From UBA1738 sp003453455 (GTDB lineage Bacteria > Bacillota > Clostridia > UBA1381), in assembly GCA_946621875.1 (NCBI GenBank), contig CAMOOX010000007.1, forward strand, positions 1 through 33,800: 33,800 bases of DNA. The letters are read 5' to 3'. The notes under the pieces are model-generated. The model had not been told where the DNA came from. It did not search any database and saw only the letters and a list, made by a program, of their open reading frames with translations. Positions 1-7,122 of the stretch are shown piece after piece (positions within the stretch are counted from its first letter, which is position 1; each line of letters opens with the position of its first letter). The position numbers and the translations under genes are program-made.

Positions 1-17
1 AGCAGTTTTGTTATTTC

Positions 18-46
18 GGAAATTATCTCAAATTGAGGTAATTTCC
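18..46. repeat. Imperfect inverted repeat, function unknown
   Basis: Two 12-base arms around a 5-base AAATT centre pair with one G-U-type mismatch. No clear T-run follows on either strand, so it is not a convincing terminator. It may be a terminator or operator belonging to a gene beyond the left edge. Confidence 0.3.
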
Positions 47-54
47 TACATAAT

Positions 55-88
55 AAAAAACGGAGATTTTAAAAATCTCCGTTTTTTA
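55..88. terminator. Bidirectional rho-independent terminator after the pyridoxamine kinase gene
   Basis: The arms ACGGAGATTTT and AAAATCTCCGT are flanked by A6 on the left and T6 on the right, so a U-run follows the hairpin on either strand. The hairpin overlaps the TAA stop of the minus-strand kinase gene. Confidence 0.85.
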
Positions 89-919
89 TTTTAATCTTTC
101 TGTCAAATACGGTATCGTCTTTTCAAATTCAACGCCGTACCAGTGCTTATCCTTATCAGGCATAGTTACCTTGATACATTCAACTACATAATCAGCCGAC
201 AATTTAAGCGCTTCTTTTATATCCATACCTCGCATAATTGCTCCTATCGCAACAGATGAGAATATATCGCCCGTTCCGTGGAATTTTGCGTCAATTTTGT
301 CATTAAAATAATAGAAAAATTCATCTTTTTCGCTATCATACATAGCAACACCCAATTTGTCAGGTTCTAAGCTGACACCTGTTAAAACAGGCGTTTTTAT
401 ACCCATTTGGGCAAATTTTTTCAGAATATCCTCTACATATTCCTTACCATATCCTTCCTCAATATACGGCACATCAAGCATAAAGGACGCTTCCGTTATA
501 TTCGGGACAATTATATCTGCCTTTTGGCAAAGAGTTAGCATATGATGTGCAAATTCTGGTGTAAAACCTGTGTATAGCTTTCCGTTATCTGCCATAGCAG
601 GGTCAACAAATGCAAGGGCTTTTCCTTGCTTTTTATCAACAAACGCCTTCATTAAATCAATCTGCTCAAAAGAACCCAAATATCCCGTATAAATCGCGTC
701 AAATTCAATATTTTCGCTATCCCAATGGTCGAAAATCTTAGTTATATCCTCTGATAAATCGCGGAAAGTAAAATTCTTAAATCCGCCCGTATGCGTAGAC
801 AAAACTGCCGTTGGAAGTATCGCCGCCTCAACACCCATCGCTGAAATTACCGGAAGAGCCACTGTGAGTGAGCATTTTCCAAAGCAGGATATATCCTGTA
901 TAGTAACTATTCTTTTCAT
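86..919 (-). CDS. Pyridoxamine/pyridoxal kinase (PfkB/ribokinase fold)
   Basis: This 277-residue protein is of the PdxK/PdxY-type pyridoxamine kinase group, which phosphorylates B6 vitamers with ATP in the salvage route to pyridoxal 5'-phosphate. The N-terminus (MKRIVTIQD) and the GTGD motif at residues 215-218, which carries the family's catalytic aspartate and anion hole, support this. The upstream in-frame extension to 997 is rejected because AAGGAGGGG lies just before the ATG at 919 and the promoter lies inside the extension. It is monocistronic, with its own consensus promoter and terminator. A hydroxymethylpyrimidine-phosphate kinase role (ThiD-like) is the main alternative, since the families are related; no thiamine genes are nearby. 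Confidence 0.85.
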   Translation of the reverse strand: MKRIVTIQDISCFGKCSLTVALPVISAMGVEAAILPTAVLSTHTGGFKNFTFRDLSEDITKIFDHWDSENIEFDAIYTGYLGSFEQIDLMKAFVDKKQGKALAFVDPAMADNGKLYTGFTPEFAHHMLTLCQKADIIVPNITEASFMLDVPYIEEGYGKEYVEDILKKFAQMGIKTPVLTGVSLEPDKLGVAMYDSEKDEFFYYFNDKIDAKFHGTGDIFSSVAIGAIMRGMDIKEALKLSADYVVECIKVTMPDKDKHWYGVEFEKTIPYLTERLK

Positions 920-964
920 AAGCTGTCCCCTCCTTTTAACGCCTATATAAATAGTATGAATTGG

Positions 965-993
965 ATTATAGCATATTTGCATTATGCTGTCAA
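965..993 (-). promoter_or_regulatory. Sigma-A promoter of the pyridoxamine kinase gene with a dyad in the spacer
   Basis: On the minus strand TTGACA (988-993) and TATAAT (965-970) are separated by exactly 17 bases, a full consensus match. A dyad, AGCATA (970-975) and TATGCT (983-988), spans the spacer and could be a repressor operator. Confidence 0.85.
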
Positions 994-1004
994 GCAAATT
1001 TTAA

Positions 1005-1027
1005 CAAAAAAGCCGCCATATGGCGGC
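1005..1027 (-). terminator. Rho-independent terminator of rpsT
   Basis: A GC-rich perfect palindrome (1012-1027, GCCGCC arms) is followed on the minus strand by a T6 run, just after the rpsT stop codon. Confidence 0.9.
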
Positions 1028-1030
1028 ATT

Positions 1031-1300
1031 TTATTTTGCGCTTATCTTTGCAAGCTTTAAAGCAAGCTGGGATTTTTTTCTTGCAGCTGCATTCTTATGA
1101 AGAATACCCTGCTTTACGCCCTTGTCAAGCTTAGATACAGCCTCACCGAACAAAGCCTTTGCTTCGTCTAAATTGTTTTCCTCTGCGGCTTTCTCAAATC
1201 TCTTAACAGCCGTTTTAAGCGCTGTCTTGTGCATTTGATTTATCAATGTCTTTTTCTCGATAACCAAAACACGCTTTTTTGCTGATTTGATGTTAGGCAT
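1031..1300 (-). CDS. rpsT: 30S ribosomal protein S20
   Basis: This 89-residue, lysine-rich, all-helical protein begins MPNIKSAKKR, the characteristic S20 N-terminus, and binds 16S rRNA in the small subunit. Length fits the family (about 85-90). The start at 1300 is set by GGAGGTG upstream; an in-frame extension to 1369 is rejected because it runs through the promoter. It is transcribed alone, from its own promoter to its own terminator, separate from the recO-comEB genes upstream. Confidence 0.97.
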   Translation of the reverse strand: MPNIKSAKKRVLVIEKKTLINQMHKTALKTAVKRFEKAAEENNLDEAKALFGEAVSKLDKGVKQGILHKNAAARKKSQLALKLAKISAK

Positions 1301-1340
1301 AATTTTCACCTCCGAATAGTTTAATACATAATACCCAACT

Positions 1341-1369
1341 ATTCTATCACAACAAAACTCAAAAAGCAA
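1341..1369 (-). promoter_or_regulatory. Sigma-A promoter of rpsT
   Basis: TTGCTT (1364-1369) and TAGAAT (1341-1346) on the minus strand have a 17-base spacer. The short leader carries an AATAGTT/AACTATT inverted repeat before the ribosome binding site, which could form a weak hairpin. Confidence 0.75.
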
Positions 1370-1399
1370 GCACTTTTTGAAAATTTTTCATATTTTTAT

Positions 1400-1888
1400 T
1401 TAATATCCTCTCGTGCCGTCAAGACTTTCATCATTATCAATCCATTCCTGTACCTTAATAACTCTGAAATCCTCTTTCGTATCGCGTATAACGACTTCAT
1501 CTATGCCTGCGTTTATTACCATCCTTTTACACATTGAACAGCAACAGCTGCCCTTTACGATATTTCCGTCCGACATTTCCAAGCCAACAAGATAAAGAGT
1601 GGAGCCAATTAGCTCATTTCTTGATGCAGAAATTATGGCGTTTGCCTCCGCATGTACGCTCCTACACATTTCGTAGCGCTCACCTCTTGGAATTTGCAGC
1701 TTTTGGCGGATACATACCCCCATATCGCTGCAATTTTTTCTGCCCCTTGGCGCACCCACATAGCCTGTTGAAATAATTTCATCATTTTTTACGATAATTG
1801 CCCCGTAATTGCGGCGCAGACAAGTTCCGCGCTCCGCCACCGTCTGGGCAATATCAAGGTAATAATTGCGTTTATCGCGTCTTTCCAT
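1400..1888 (-). CDS. comEB: dCMP deaminase family protein (ComEB-like)
   Basis: This 162-residue zinc-dependent deaminase is of the dCMP deaminase type, which converts dCMP to dUMP for thymidylate synthesis. The zinc-site motif HAE is at residues 79-81, with the second half as C117-x-x-C120. The proline of the usual PCxxC is replaced by cysteine, giving a run of three cysteines (115-117). AAGGAG precedes the ATG. It is the last gene of the minus-strand operon, 14 bases after recO, with no clear terminator before the rpsT promoter. In Bacillus the deaminase near era is cytidine deaminase (cdd), so this position holds a different deaminase. Confidence 0.85.
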   Translation of the reverse strand: MERRDKRNYYLDIAQTVAERGTCLRRNYGAIIVKNDEIISTGYVGAPRGRKNCSDMGVCIRQKLQIPRGERYEMCRSVHAEANAIISASRNELIGSTLYLVGLEMSDGNIVKGSCCCSMCKRMVINAGIDEVVIRDTKEDFRVIKVQEWIDNDESLDGTRGY

Positions 1889-1902
1889 ATGTACTGTTCT
1901 CC

Positions 1903-2631
1903 TTACATTATTTTTTTATAGTATTCAAGTGACTTATAATGTTTTTCGCTTTTGCTCAGAATATATTTTTCACAGATTTCTGAAAGGCTTGCCTTTGCAG
2001 GCTCCGGCAAAATAAAGGAAAAAATCCGTTTTATATCCGATTTTAATATGTACCGCATAGCCTCTTTTACATCAGGTAAAAGCCCTGCCGCAAAGTGCGT
2101 ACTGCAATCCCTGCAAAGTGTTCCGCCCACAAAATCAAAGGATATGAGATTTTCCGCTTTACCGCATCTTATACAAGTTTCAAGATTTGGCTCATATCCC
2201 GAATACTGCATAATTTTAAGCTCAAAAACAGCTTTTGCTACCGCACAGTCAATATCCTTATATGAAAGCGCATAAATGGTATTTAAAAGCAAAGTCAGGG
2301 ATTGAGGGTCCTCTGCGGAAAAGCTGTCCCCTATCACTTCAAGGAAGTAACCCGCAAGTGCAAGTTTTTTTACATCCTCCGATATCGGATAGAATGTTTC
2401 TATTATCTCTGCCGATTCGGCACGGTAGATATCACCCTTGCCTTTTATAAGAACAAATTCCGCAAAGCACAACGGCTGACTTGCTGCACGCATACGGCTT
2501 TTATTACTCTTTATTCCGTAAACGCTTGCAGAAATCACTCCAAGTCCTTCTGCAAACAGCGTCAGCATACAGTTTGATTCGGAGTAGTCTGCCCTTCTTG
2601 CGACAATTGCTCTTGTTTTGACCCGTTCCAT
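1903..2631 (-). CDS. recO: DNA repair protein RecO
   Basis: RecO works with RecF and RecR to load RecA onto SSB-coated single-stranded DNA. The 242-residue protein has the expected N-terminal OB-like region and a four-cysteine zinc finger at C153, C156, C173 and C176. The ATG at 2631 is preceded by GAGGG. Its first 70 bases overlap the end of yqzL in another frame, suggesting translational coupling. The order era-yqzL-recO is conserved in Bacillota. Confidence 0.93.
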   Translation of the reverse strand: MERVKTRAIVARRADYSESNCMLTLFAEGLGVISASVYGIKSNKSRMRAASQPLCFAEFVLIKGKGDIYRAESAEIIETFYPISEDVKKLALAGYFLEVIGDSFSAEDPQSLTLLLNTIYALSYKDIDCAVAKAVFELKIMQYSGYEPNLETCIRCGKAENLISFDFVGGTLCRDCSTHFAAGLLPDVKEAMRYILKSDIKRIFSFILPEPAKASLSEICEKYILSKSEKHYKSLEYYKKIM

Positions 2632-2729
2632 TGTTTTTCCCTCGCATTTTTTATTTCACGGTGCAAAAGATATGAGTTAATATCTCCCGTAGCCTTGAAT
2701 ATATCCCACGAAACATCTTCAAAATTCAT
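2562..2729 (-). CDS. yqzL: YqzL family small protein
   Basis: A 55-codon ORF reads from ATG at 2729 to TGA at 2562. It begins MNFEDVSWDIFKATGDINSY, matching the pattern of the YqzL family (an aromatic W-x-x-F core followed by TG-x-I-x-x-YL). Its position between era and recO is the one YqzL has in Bacillus. A G-run Shine-Dalgarno (GGGGGT) sits 5-10 bases upstream. The last 70 bases overlap the start of recO. Function is unknown in the family. Its RBS lies within one arm of a hairpin (see 2731-2766). Confidence 0.85.
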   Translation of the reverse strand: MNFEDVSWDIFKATGDINSYLLHREIKNAREKQWNGSKQEQLSQEGQTTPNQTVC

Positions 2730-2730
2730 A

Positions 2731-2766
2731 AAATTACCCCCTTTTACATAATAGGGTTGGTAATTT
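2731..2766 (-). promoter_or_regulatory. Hairpin covering the yqzL ribosome binding site
   Basis: AAATTACC (2731-2738) pairs with GGTAATTT (2759-2766), extended by CCC/GGG across a two-base bulge. On the mRNA the 3' arm contains the yqzL Shine-Dalgarno, so folding would mask it. No T-run follows, so it is not a terminator. Confidence 0.4.
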
Positions 2767-2794
2767 CGCCAATCAATATACTGTAACTTTTTGG

Positions 2795-3685
2795 TTATAG
2801 GTCAAATCCGAAGTTTTTAATCAGCTTTTCGCTGTTACGCCAGTCATTTTTCACCTTTACCCAAAGCTCCAAATAAACTTTTTTATCAAGCATTTCCTCT
2901 ATATCGACCCTTGCACACTTTCCGATTTTTTTCAGCATTTCGCCGTTTTTGCCGATAATTATACCCTTATGGCTTGCCTTTTCACAATAGATTGAAGCAT
3001 AAATTTTAGTTATATTATCAAGCTCTGACATTTTCTCTATTTGCACCGCAATTCCGTGCGGCACTTCTTTATCCAAAAATCGCAAAATCTTTTCGCGTAT
3101 AATTTCCTCCGCTATTTGCTTTTCCTGTTGGTCGGTTACAAGCTCTTCATCATAAAATTTTGGCCCCTTTGGCAGCAGTTTTTTCATCTCGTCAAGCAAA
3201 ATTTCTACTCCATCGCCTGTTTTGGCGCTAATCGGTACAACAGCGGCAAAGTCGCAAACTCCTGCATAGCTTGCGATTATCGGAAGAATTTCTTCCTTTA
3301 CCACTTTATCAGCCTTATTTATAACCAAAATGGTATCTATGCCCGATTTTTGTATATCCTCTGCTATTTTGCGCTCGGTATCGGATACTTTCTTTTCAGC
3401 ATCTACCATAAAAAGGACAATATCCACATCTCCTGCCGCATCTTTTGCAGTCTTTACCATAAACTCACCCAATTTATTATGAGGTCTGTGAATACCCGGC
3501 GTATCGGTAAAAACTATCTGATGCCCTTCATCATTGAATATTGCAAGAATTTTATTCCGTGTCGTTTGAGACTTGTCCGAAACAATCGCTATTTTTTGCC
3601 CTGCTATGGCGTTTAAAAGGGTGGATTTACCGACATTCGGAAGCCCGATTATTGCCGCAAATCCCGACTTAAACTCTTTTTCCAT
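2795..3685 (-). CDS. era: GTPase Era, ribosome assembly factor
   Basis: Era is a KH-domain GTPase that binds the 3' end of 16S rRNA during 30S maturation. In the 296-residue protein the G1 loop GLPNVGKS is at residues 14-21, G3 DTPG at 61-64, G4 is NKAD, and a C-terminal KH domain contains GIIIGKNGEMLKKIG. The ATG at 3685 has GGAGG six bases upstream; a longer TTG-start reading to 3706 is rejected. It overlaps the end of dgkA by 17 bases. Confidence 0.96.
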   Translation of the reverse strand: MEKEFKSGFAAIIGLPNVGKSTLLNAIAGQKIAIVSDKSQTTRNKILAIFNDEGHQIVFTDTPGIHRPHNKLGEFMVKTAKDAAGDVDIVLFMVDAEKKVSDTERKIAEDIQKSGIDTILVINKADKVVKEEILPIIASYAGVCDFAAVVPISAKTGDGVEILLDEMKKLLPKGPKFYDEELVTDQQEKQIAEEIIREKILRFLDKEVPHGIAVQIEKMSELDNITKIYASIYCEKASHKGIIIGKNGEMLKKIGKCARVDIEEMLDKKVYLELWVKVKNDWRNSEKLIKNFGFDL

Positions 3686-4118
3686 TTTTTCCTCCGTATA
3701 TAACAAAGATAAGTAGCAAAAAGCCTGTAAAAAGGCAAGGAATGATGATTTTCCATGTTGTAAATATGAGTTTTAAAGTGGATAAAATCCTCTCTCCGTT
3801 TCCAAACAGACATATGCCCACGAAAACAGATATAGCTGCAAGCACCAAAACTGCGCCTGCTGACGCATCCTTTGCAAGTTTTGCCGAGGGTTTTATTTCA
3901 TCAGTTGCGGTATTTACCGCTTGTTCAAGCGCAGTATTAAAAAGCTCCGCACTTATAACCAGTCCTATTGTCAGAATAAGCACCGCCCATTCTGCGCGGT
4001 TTATCCCGTAAAAATATGCAAAAATTGATATAAGAACAGCAATCATTATATGAAACCGTAGATGCGCTTCTCTTGTTATTGCTCCCCAAATTCCTTGCAA
4101 AGCGTAGTAAAAGCTCAT
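3669..4118 (-). CDS. dgkA: Diacylglycerol/undecaprenol kinase DgkA family
   Basis: This small integral membrane kinase, in Gram-positives usually an undecaprenol kinase, recycles lipid carriers. The family motifs AELFNTALEQ and KDASAGAV are present between transmembrane helices. At 149 residues it is longer than the usual 120-130 because of an extra hydrophobic C-terminal segment (about residues 120-143). Its ATG overlaps the ybeY stop as ATGA. The ybeY-dgkA-era order is standard for Bacillota. Confidence 0.9.
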   Translation of the reverse strand: MSFYYALQGIWGAITREAHLRFHIMIAVLISIFAYFYGINRAEWAVLILTIGLVISAELFNTALEQAVNTATDEIKPSAKLAKDASAGAVLVLAAISVFVGICLFGNGERILSTLKLIFTTWKIIIPCLFTGFLLLIFVIYGGKNGKRV

Positions 4119-4609
4119 ACTCCACCTCTTTTTATCCCAAGTATATTAAGTATATCCTCCTGACGCGAGAACATCTCTTTTTCTTCCTCTTTTTCCATAT
4201 GGTCATATCCCAATAGGTGCAGCATAGAATGAACTGTTAAAAATGCCATTTCACGCAAGAAGCTGTGTCCATATTCCTCCGCCTGGGATTTGGCACGCTC
4301 GGCGCAAATTACAATATCTCCCAAAAGCAATTTGCCGTCGTCTAAATCATAATCATCTTCAATCATATTTCTGTTTTCGTCAAATTCGAGCATCGGGAAG
4401 GACAAAACATCTGTTTCTGAATCAATATTACGCATATCCCGGTTTATTCTCCGAATTTCTGCCAAGTCTACAATTGTAACGCTCACCTGGGCATCAAACT
4501 TACAGTTTTCCACTTCAAGAGTTTTTAATATAACCCTTTCAATCGTTTCTCTTATATCGTCCTCTATGGCAAGCTTGTCCTGATTATTTTCCAGTATGAT
4601 TTCTGGCAT
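4115..4609 (-). CDS. ybeY: Endoribonuclease YbeY (rRNA maturation factor)
   Basis: YbeY is a zinc-dependent endoribonuclease involved in 16S rRNA 3' maturation and ribosome quality control. The 164-residue form has the signature H127-x3-H131-x5-H137 in VHSMLHLLGYDH, and the upstream TDVLSFP segment. A start at 4648 is possible, but the ATG at 4609 follows an AGGAG (13 bases away, rather long) and gives the family's usual length. The gene start lies inside the 3' end of phoH. Confidence 0.93.
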   Translation of the reverse strand: MPEIILENNQDKLAIEDDIRETIERVILKTLEVENCKFDAQVSVTIVDLAEIRRINRDMRNIDSETDVLSFPMLEFDENRNMIEDDYDLDDGKLLLGDIVICAERAKSQAEEYGHSFLREMAFLTVHSMLHLLGYDHMEKEEEKEMFSRQEDILNILGIKRGGV

Positions 4610-5579
4610 TTTTTCGCTTTTTCTCCTGTTCATTATCATATTTTTCATATGCTTTTATAATTTTTTGTACCAGCGGATGACGGACAACATCCTTTTCCGT
4701 AAGAATTGAAAATTCTATGCCCTCAATCCCTGAAAGTACCTTCTGTGCTATTTTAAGACCTGATTTTTTTCCGTCAGGGAGGTCAATTTGCGTTATATCT
4801 CCCGTAACCACCGCCTGTGAGCCAAAACCAATTCTCGTTAAAAACATCTTCATCTGTTCAGGTGTGGTATTTTGCGCTTCATCAAGTATTATAAAGGCAT
4901 TATCAAGAGTTCTTCCCCTCATATACGCTAAGGGCGCAACCTCTATCATACCCCGCTCCTGATATCTTGCAAATCCCTCTCCGCCAAGCATTTCATACAT
5001 ACCGTCATAAAGAGGCCGCAGGTACGGGTCAACCTTGTTTTGCAGATCGCCCGGCAAAAATCCGAGTTTTTCGCCTGCCTCAACAGCAGGTCTTGTTAAA
5101 ATAATGCGGTTTACCTTTTTGCTTTTAAGTGCCGTTACCGCCTTTGCGACAGCAAGGTAGGTTTTCCCTGTACCGGCAGGGCCTATGCCGAAAACCACCG
5201 TATTTTCGTCTATTGCATCCACATATTTTTTCTGCCCGAGAGTTTTGGTTTTTATGGGACATCCTTTATTATTTATTGCAATACAGTCATCACCCAAAAG
5301 CTTTAAATCGTTTGAGCCGTCCTCACCCGACATAGAAATCGCATATAAAATTTTCTGCTCGTCAAGCTCTTCACCGCGCGACAAAATCTGCATCAAAAGA
5401 TTTATAACTTCTCCCGCTTTTTCAATATTTTCTTCCTCTCCCGATACCTTTATCTGATTATCGCGTGTAGTAATTGATACTCCGAGCGCCTTTTCCAAAA
5501 GTTTTAAATTGGAGTCAAAATCCCCGAAAAGGTCTGCAAGGTCAATCTCCTCCGGCAGACTGATTATTCTTTGGTTCAA
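4584..5579 (-). CDS. phoH: PhoH-like ATPase
   Basis: PhoH proteins are P-loop ATPases linked to RNA metabolism and co-occur with YbeY. In the 331-residue protein the N-terminal part (about 1-70) looks KH-like, Walker A GPAGTGKT is at 133-140 and Walker B ILDEAQ at 231-236. The start is TTG, chosen because GAGGTG sits seven bases upstream within the end of yqfD; the two genes overlap by 38 bases. In Bacillus a 7TM-HD gene (yqfF/pgpH) separates phoH from ybeY; here the two are directly joined. Confidence 0.93.
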   Translation of the reverse strand: MNQRIISLPEEIDLADLFGDFDSNLKLLEKALGVSITTRDNQIKVSGEEENIEKAGEVINLLMQILSRGEELDEQKILYAISMSGEDGSNDLKLLGDDCIAINNKGCPIKTKTLGQKKYVDAIDENTVVFGIGPAGTGKTYLAVAKAVTALKSKKVNRIILTRPAVEAGEKLGFLPGDLQNKVDPYLRPLYDGMYEMLGGEGFARYQERGMIEVAPLAYMRGRTLDNAFIILDEAQNTTPEQMKMFLTRIGFGSQAVVTGDITQIDLPDGKKSGLKIAQKVLSGIEGIEFSILTEKDVVRHPLVQKIIKAYEKYDNEQEKKRKNARNHTGK

Positions 5580-6771
5580 TAACTTTCACCTCTTCAATTC
5601 GTTTCTCTGTTCCTATTTCCTCTACAAAGTCCATTGTAACAGTAACCCTTACCGTTTCTTCGTCAACTCTTTCGTGGTCGCAGCTTTTACTTATAAGCTG
5701 TGAGCCGGGAAGCAACTCGTGCGAGATATCTCGCTCTAACTCTTTTTGAGCAAAGCTTACCGTCGTTTCATAGGAAATCGGTTCTTTTTTCGTTTCGTAC
5801 TCTTTTAGTTCATTTACTTTAAAACCAATACCTATGTAATAATTCTTTCCTATTTTTGCGTCATAGTGTCTTTCTATACTGTCGTAATCCTGAAATCGTA
5901 TTCTATCCTTTATATACAGAGGAATTTCCCATTTATAGAATTTTAGCGTCAAAAACCGCTGAATTCTTCCCGTATATGTTTTATAGCAATATACCTGCTT
6001 ATATGTTCCTGACTTGGCGTGGTTTGTATATGCCTCCACTATGCCTTTTGCATGTACCTGATACCCTTTTGCGTCATTAAAGTCAAAAGTGCCGGAAATT
6101 ATTGTTTCCCCTGCCGTTACCGCCTGATTTATACCGGCTGTGCTTCGTCCTTTCTGAGGAATAACCCGTTTTATTATACCGCTTCTCATCGCAATTATGT
6201 CACACGGTATGCTTTCATCAAATATTTCCGGCGGGATAAAGCTTTTTCTAACCCGTATTACTGCTTTTGTGCCTTTAATATAAACCCAGCACCAAGAGAT
6301 GCCCTCTGTGCGGTTTAATATAATATTTTTTATTTCCTCGGGTTTTTTAAGACCGTGTTTAAACGCCCCGATTTTAAGCCCTGCATCACCTGCGGCACTC
6401 TCAATTTTAGCTATATTTACCTCTTTATCCGCGTCAAAGTCTATACTCCATATAAACTGTGAGCCAATAAAAGCAGTAAGTACAAAAAGGCATAAAATCA
6501 CTAAAACAGCTCTTTTTCTTGTAAGCTCTGCCAAAAAAAACGGCAGTCCGCACCTTTTTTTTACACTTACTTTCCAGATGCCGGGAAGAGAGTGGATACG
6601 CCTGTAATCGGAAAGTGGCATTTTTGCCGTTATCTCATCGCCGTCATATTCTATACCTGAAATTCTGTATCCTGAAAGAGCGGCTTTTGATATAAATTTT
6701 TCTTTATTATTCCCCGCTACTTTAAGTATAACATATCCTTTTAAAAAATGGAAGATTTTTGCGAAAAACAA
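5542..6771 (-). CDS. yqfD: Sporulation protein YqfD
   Basis: YqfD is a membrane-anchored protein made in the mother cell in Bacillus. The 409-residue sequence has one clear transmembrane helix near residues 88-108 (a VLVILCLFVLTAF core) between a cytoplasmic domain of about 85 residues and a long C-terminal domain. It begins with TTG, eight bases after GGAGG; no ATG with an RBS fits. It follows yqfC by 16 bases and overlaps phoH, as in the conserved yqfC-yqfD-phoH cluster. It is strong evidence for a spore-forming lineage. Confidence 0.92.
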   Translation of the reverse strand: MFFAKIFHFLKGYVILKVAGNNKEKFISKAALSGYRISGIEYDGDEITAKMPLSDYRRIHSLPGIWKVSVKKRCGLPFFLAELTRKRAVLVILCLFVLTAFIGSQFIWSIDFDADKEVNIAKIESAAGDAGLKIGAFKHGLKKPEEIKNIILNRTEGISWCWVYIKGTKAVIRVRKSFIPPEIFDESIPCDIIAMRSGIIKRVIPQKGRSTAGINQAVTAGETIISGTFDFNDAKGYQVHAKGIVEAYTNHAKSGTYKQVYCYKTYTGRIQRFLTLKFYKWEIPLYIKDRIRFQDYDSIERHYDAKIGKNYYIGIGFKVNELKEYETKKEPISYETTVSFAQKELERDISHELLPGSQLISKSCDHERVDEETVRVTVTMDFVEEIGTEKRIEEVKVIEPKNNQSAGGD

Positions 6772-6787
6772 TTTAAAAACCTCCGAA

Positions 6788-7048
6788 TTATATAAATTTA
6801 ACGCTCTGTATCTTTCCGCAAATTAAGATACAGCCCTCTTTAATTGCCTTTATGTTAAAATTTTCTCCCGAAACAGATATAATGCTCCTCTTGCACTTTA
6901 ACTTAACAGCATCCTTTTTATATTCTTCAAGGGAAACAAAGTTTTCAATATATGCCTCCTCTTCTCCTAAAATGGTTATCCTTGGAATATCGCCTATTGC
7001 GTCATAAGCAACATCAAAAATATCGCAAACTGTTTTTAATCCGTCCAA
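6788..7048 (-). CDS. yqfC: Sporulation protein YqfC (YabP/YqfC family)
   Basis: This small YabP-family protein has the core pattern DIPRITILGEEEAYIENF seen in YqfC. The best start is the TTG at 7048, because AGAGGTG lies six bases upstream (86 residues). The GTG at 7057 is in frame but lies within that Shine-Dalgarno and has none of its own. It is the first gene of the minus-strand operon, divergent from ylbJ across about 75 bases. YqfC is needed for spore formation in Bacillus; its biochemical role is unknown. Confidence 0.88.
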   Translation of the reverse strand: MDGLKTVCDIFDVAYDAIGDIPRITILGEEEAYIENFVSLEEYKKDAVKLKCKRSIISVSGENFNIKAIKEGCILICGKIQSVKFI

Positions 7049-7074
7049 AAAACTCACCTCTTGACAAATTATAT

Positions 7075-7104
7075 GCTATATTTTTTAGGTAAATGTCATA
7101 TTCA
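7075..7104 (+). promoter_or_regulatory. Possible sigma-E-like promoter of ylbJ
   Basis: An ATATT -35-like element ends at 7082 and a CATATTCA -10-like element follows at 7097-7104 after 14 bases. The resemblance to the sigma-E consensus is partial, and the start site would fall right at the ribosome binding site. The call rests partly on ylbJ being a sigma-E gene in Bacillus. Confidence 0.25.
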
Positions 7105-7122
7105 TTTATAGGGGGTGCTGAT

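Noticed and set aside
3041..3616. 191-codon ORF on the plus strand
   Set aside because: It is antisense to era, lacks a ribosome binding site and has no recognisable family; era has all its motifs.
7049..7122. Sigma-E promoter for yqfC on the minus strand
   Set aside because: AATATG and AATATAGC elements are roughly spaced but match the consensus poorly; I could not support it beyond the Bacillus precedent.
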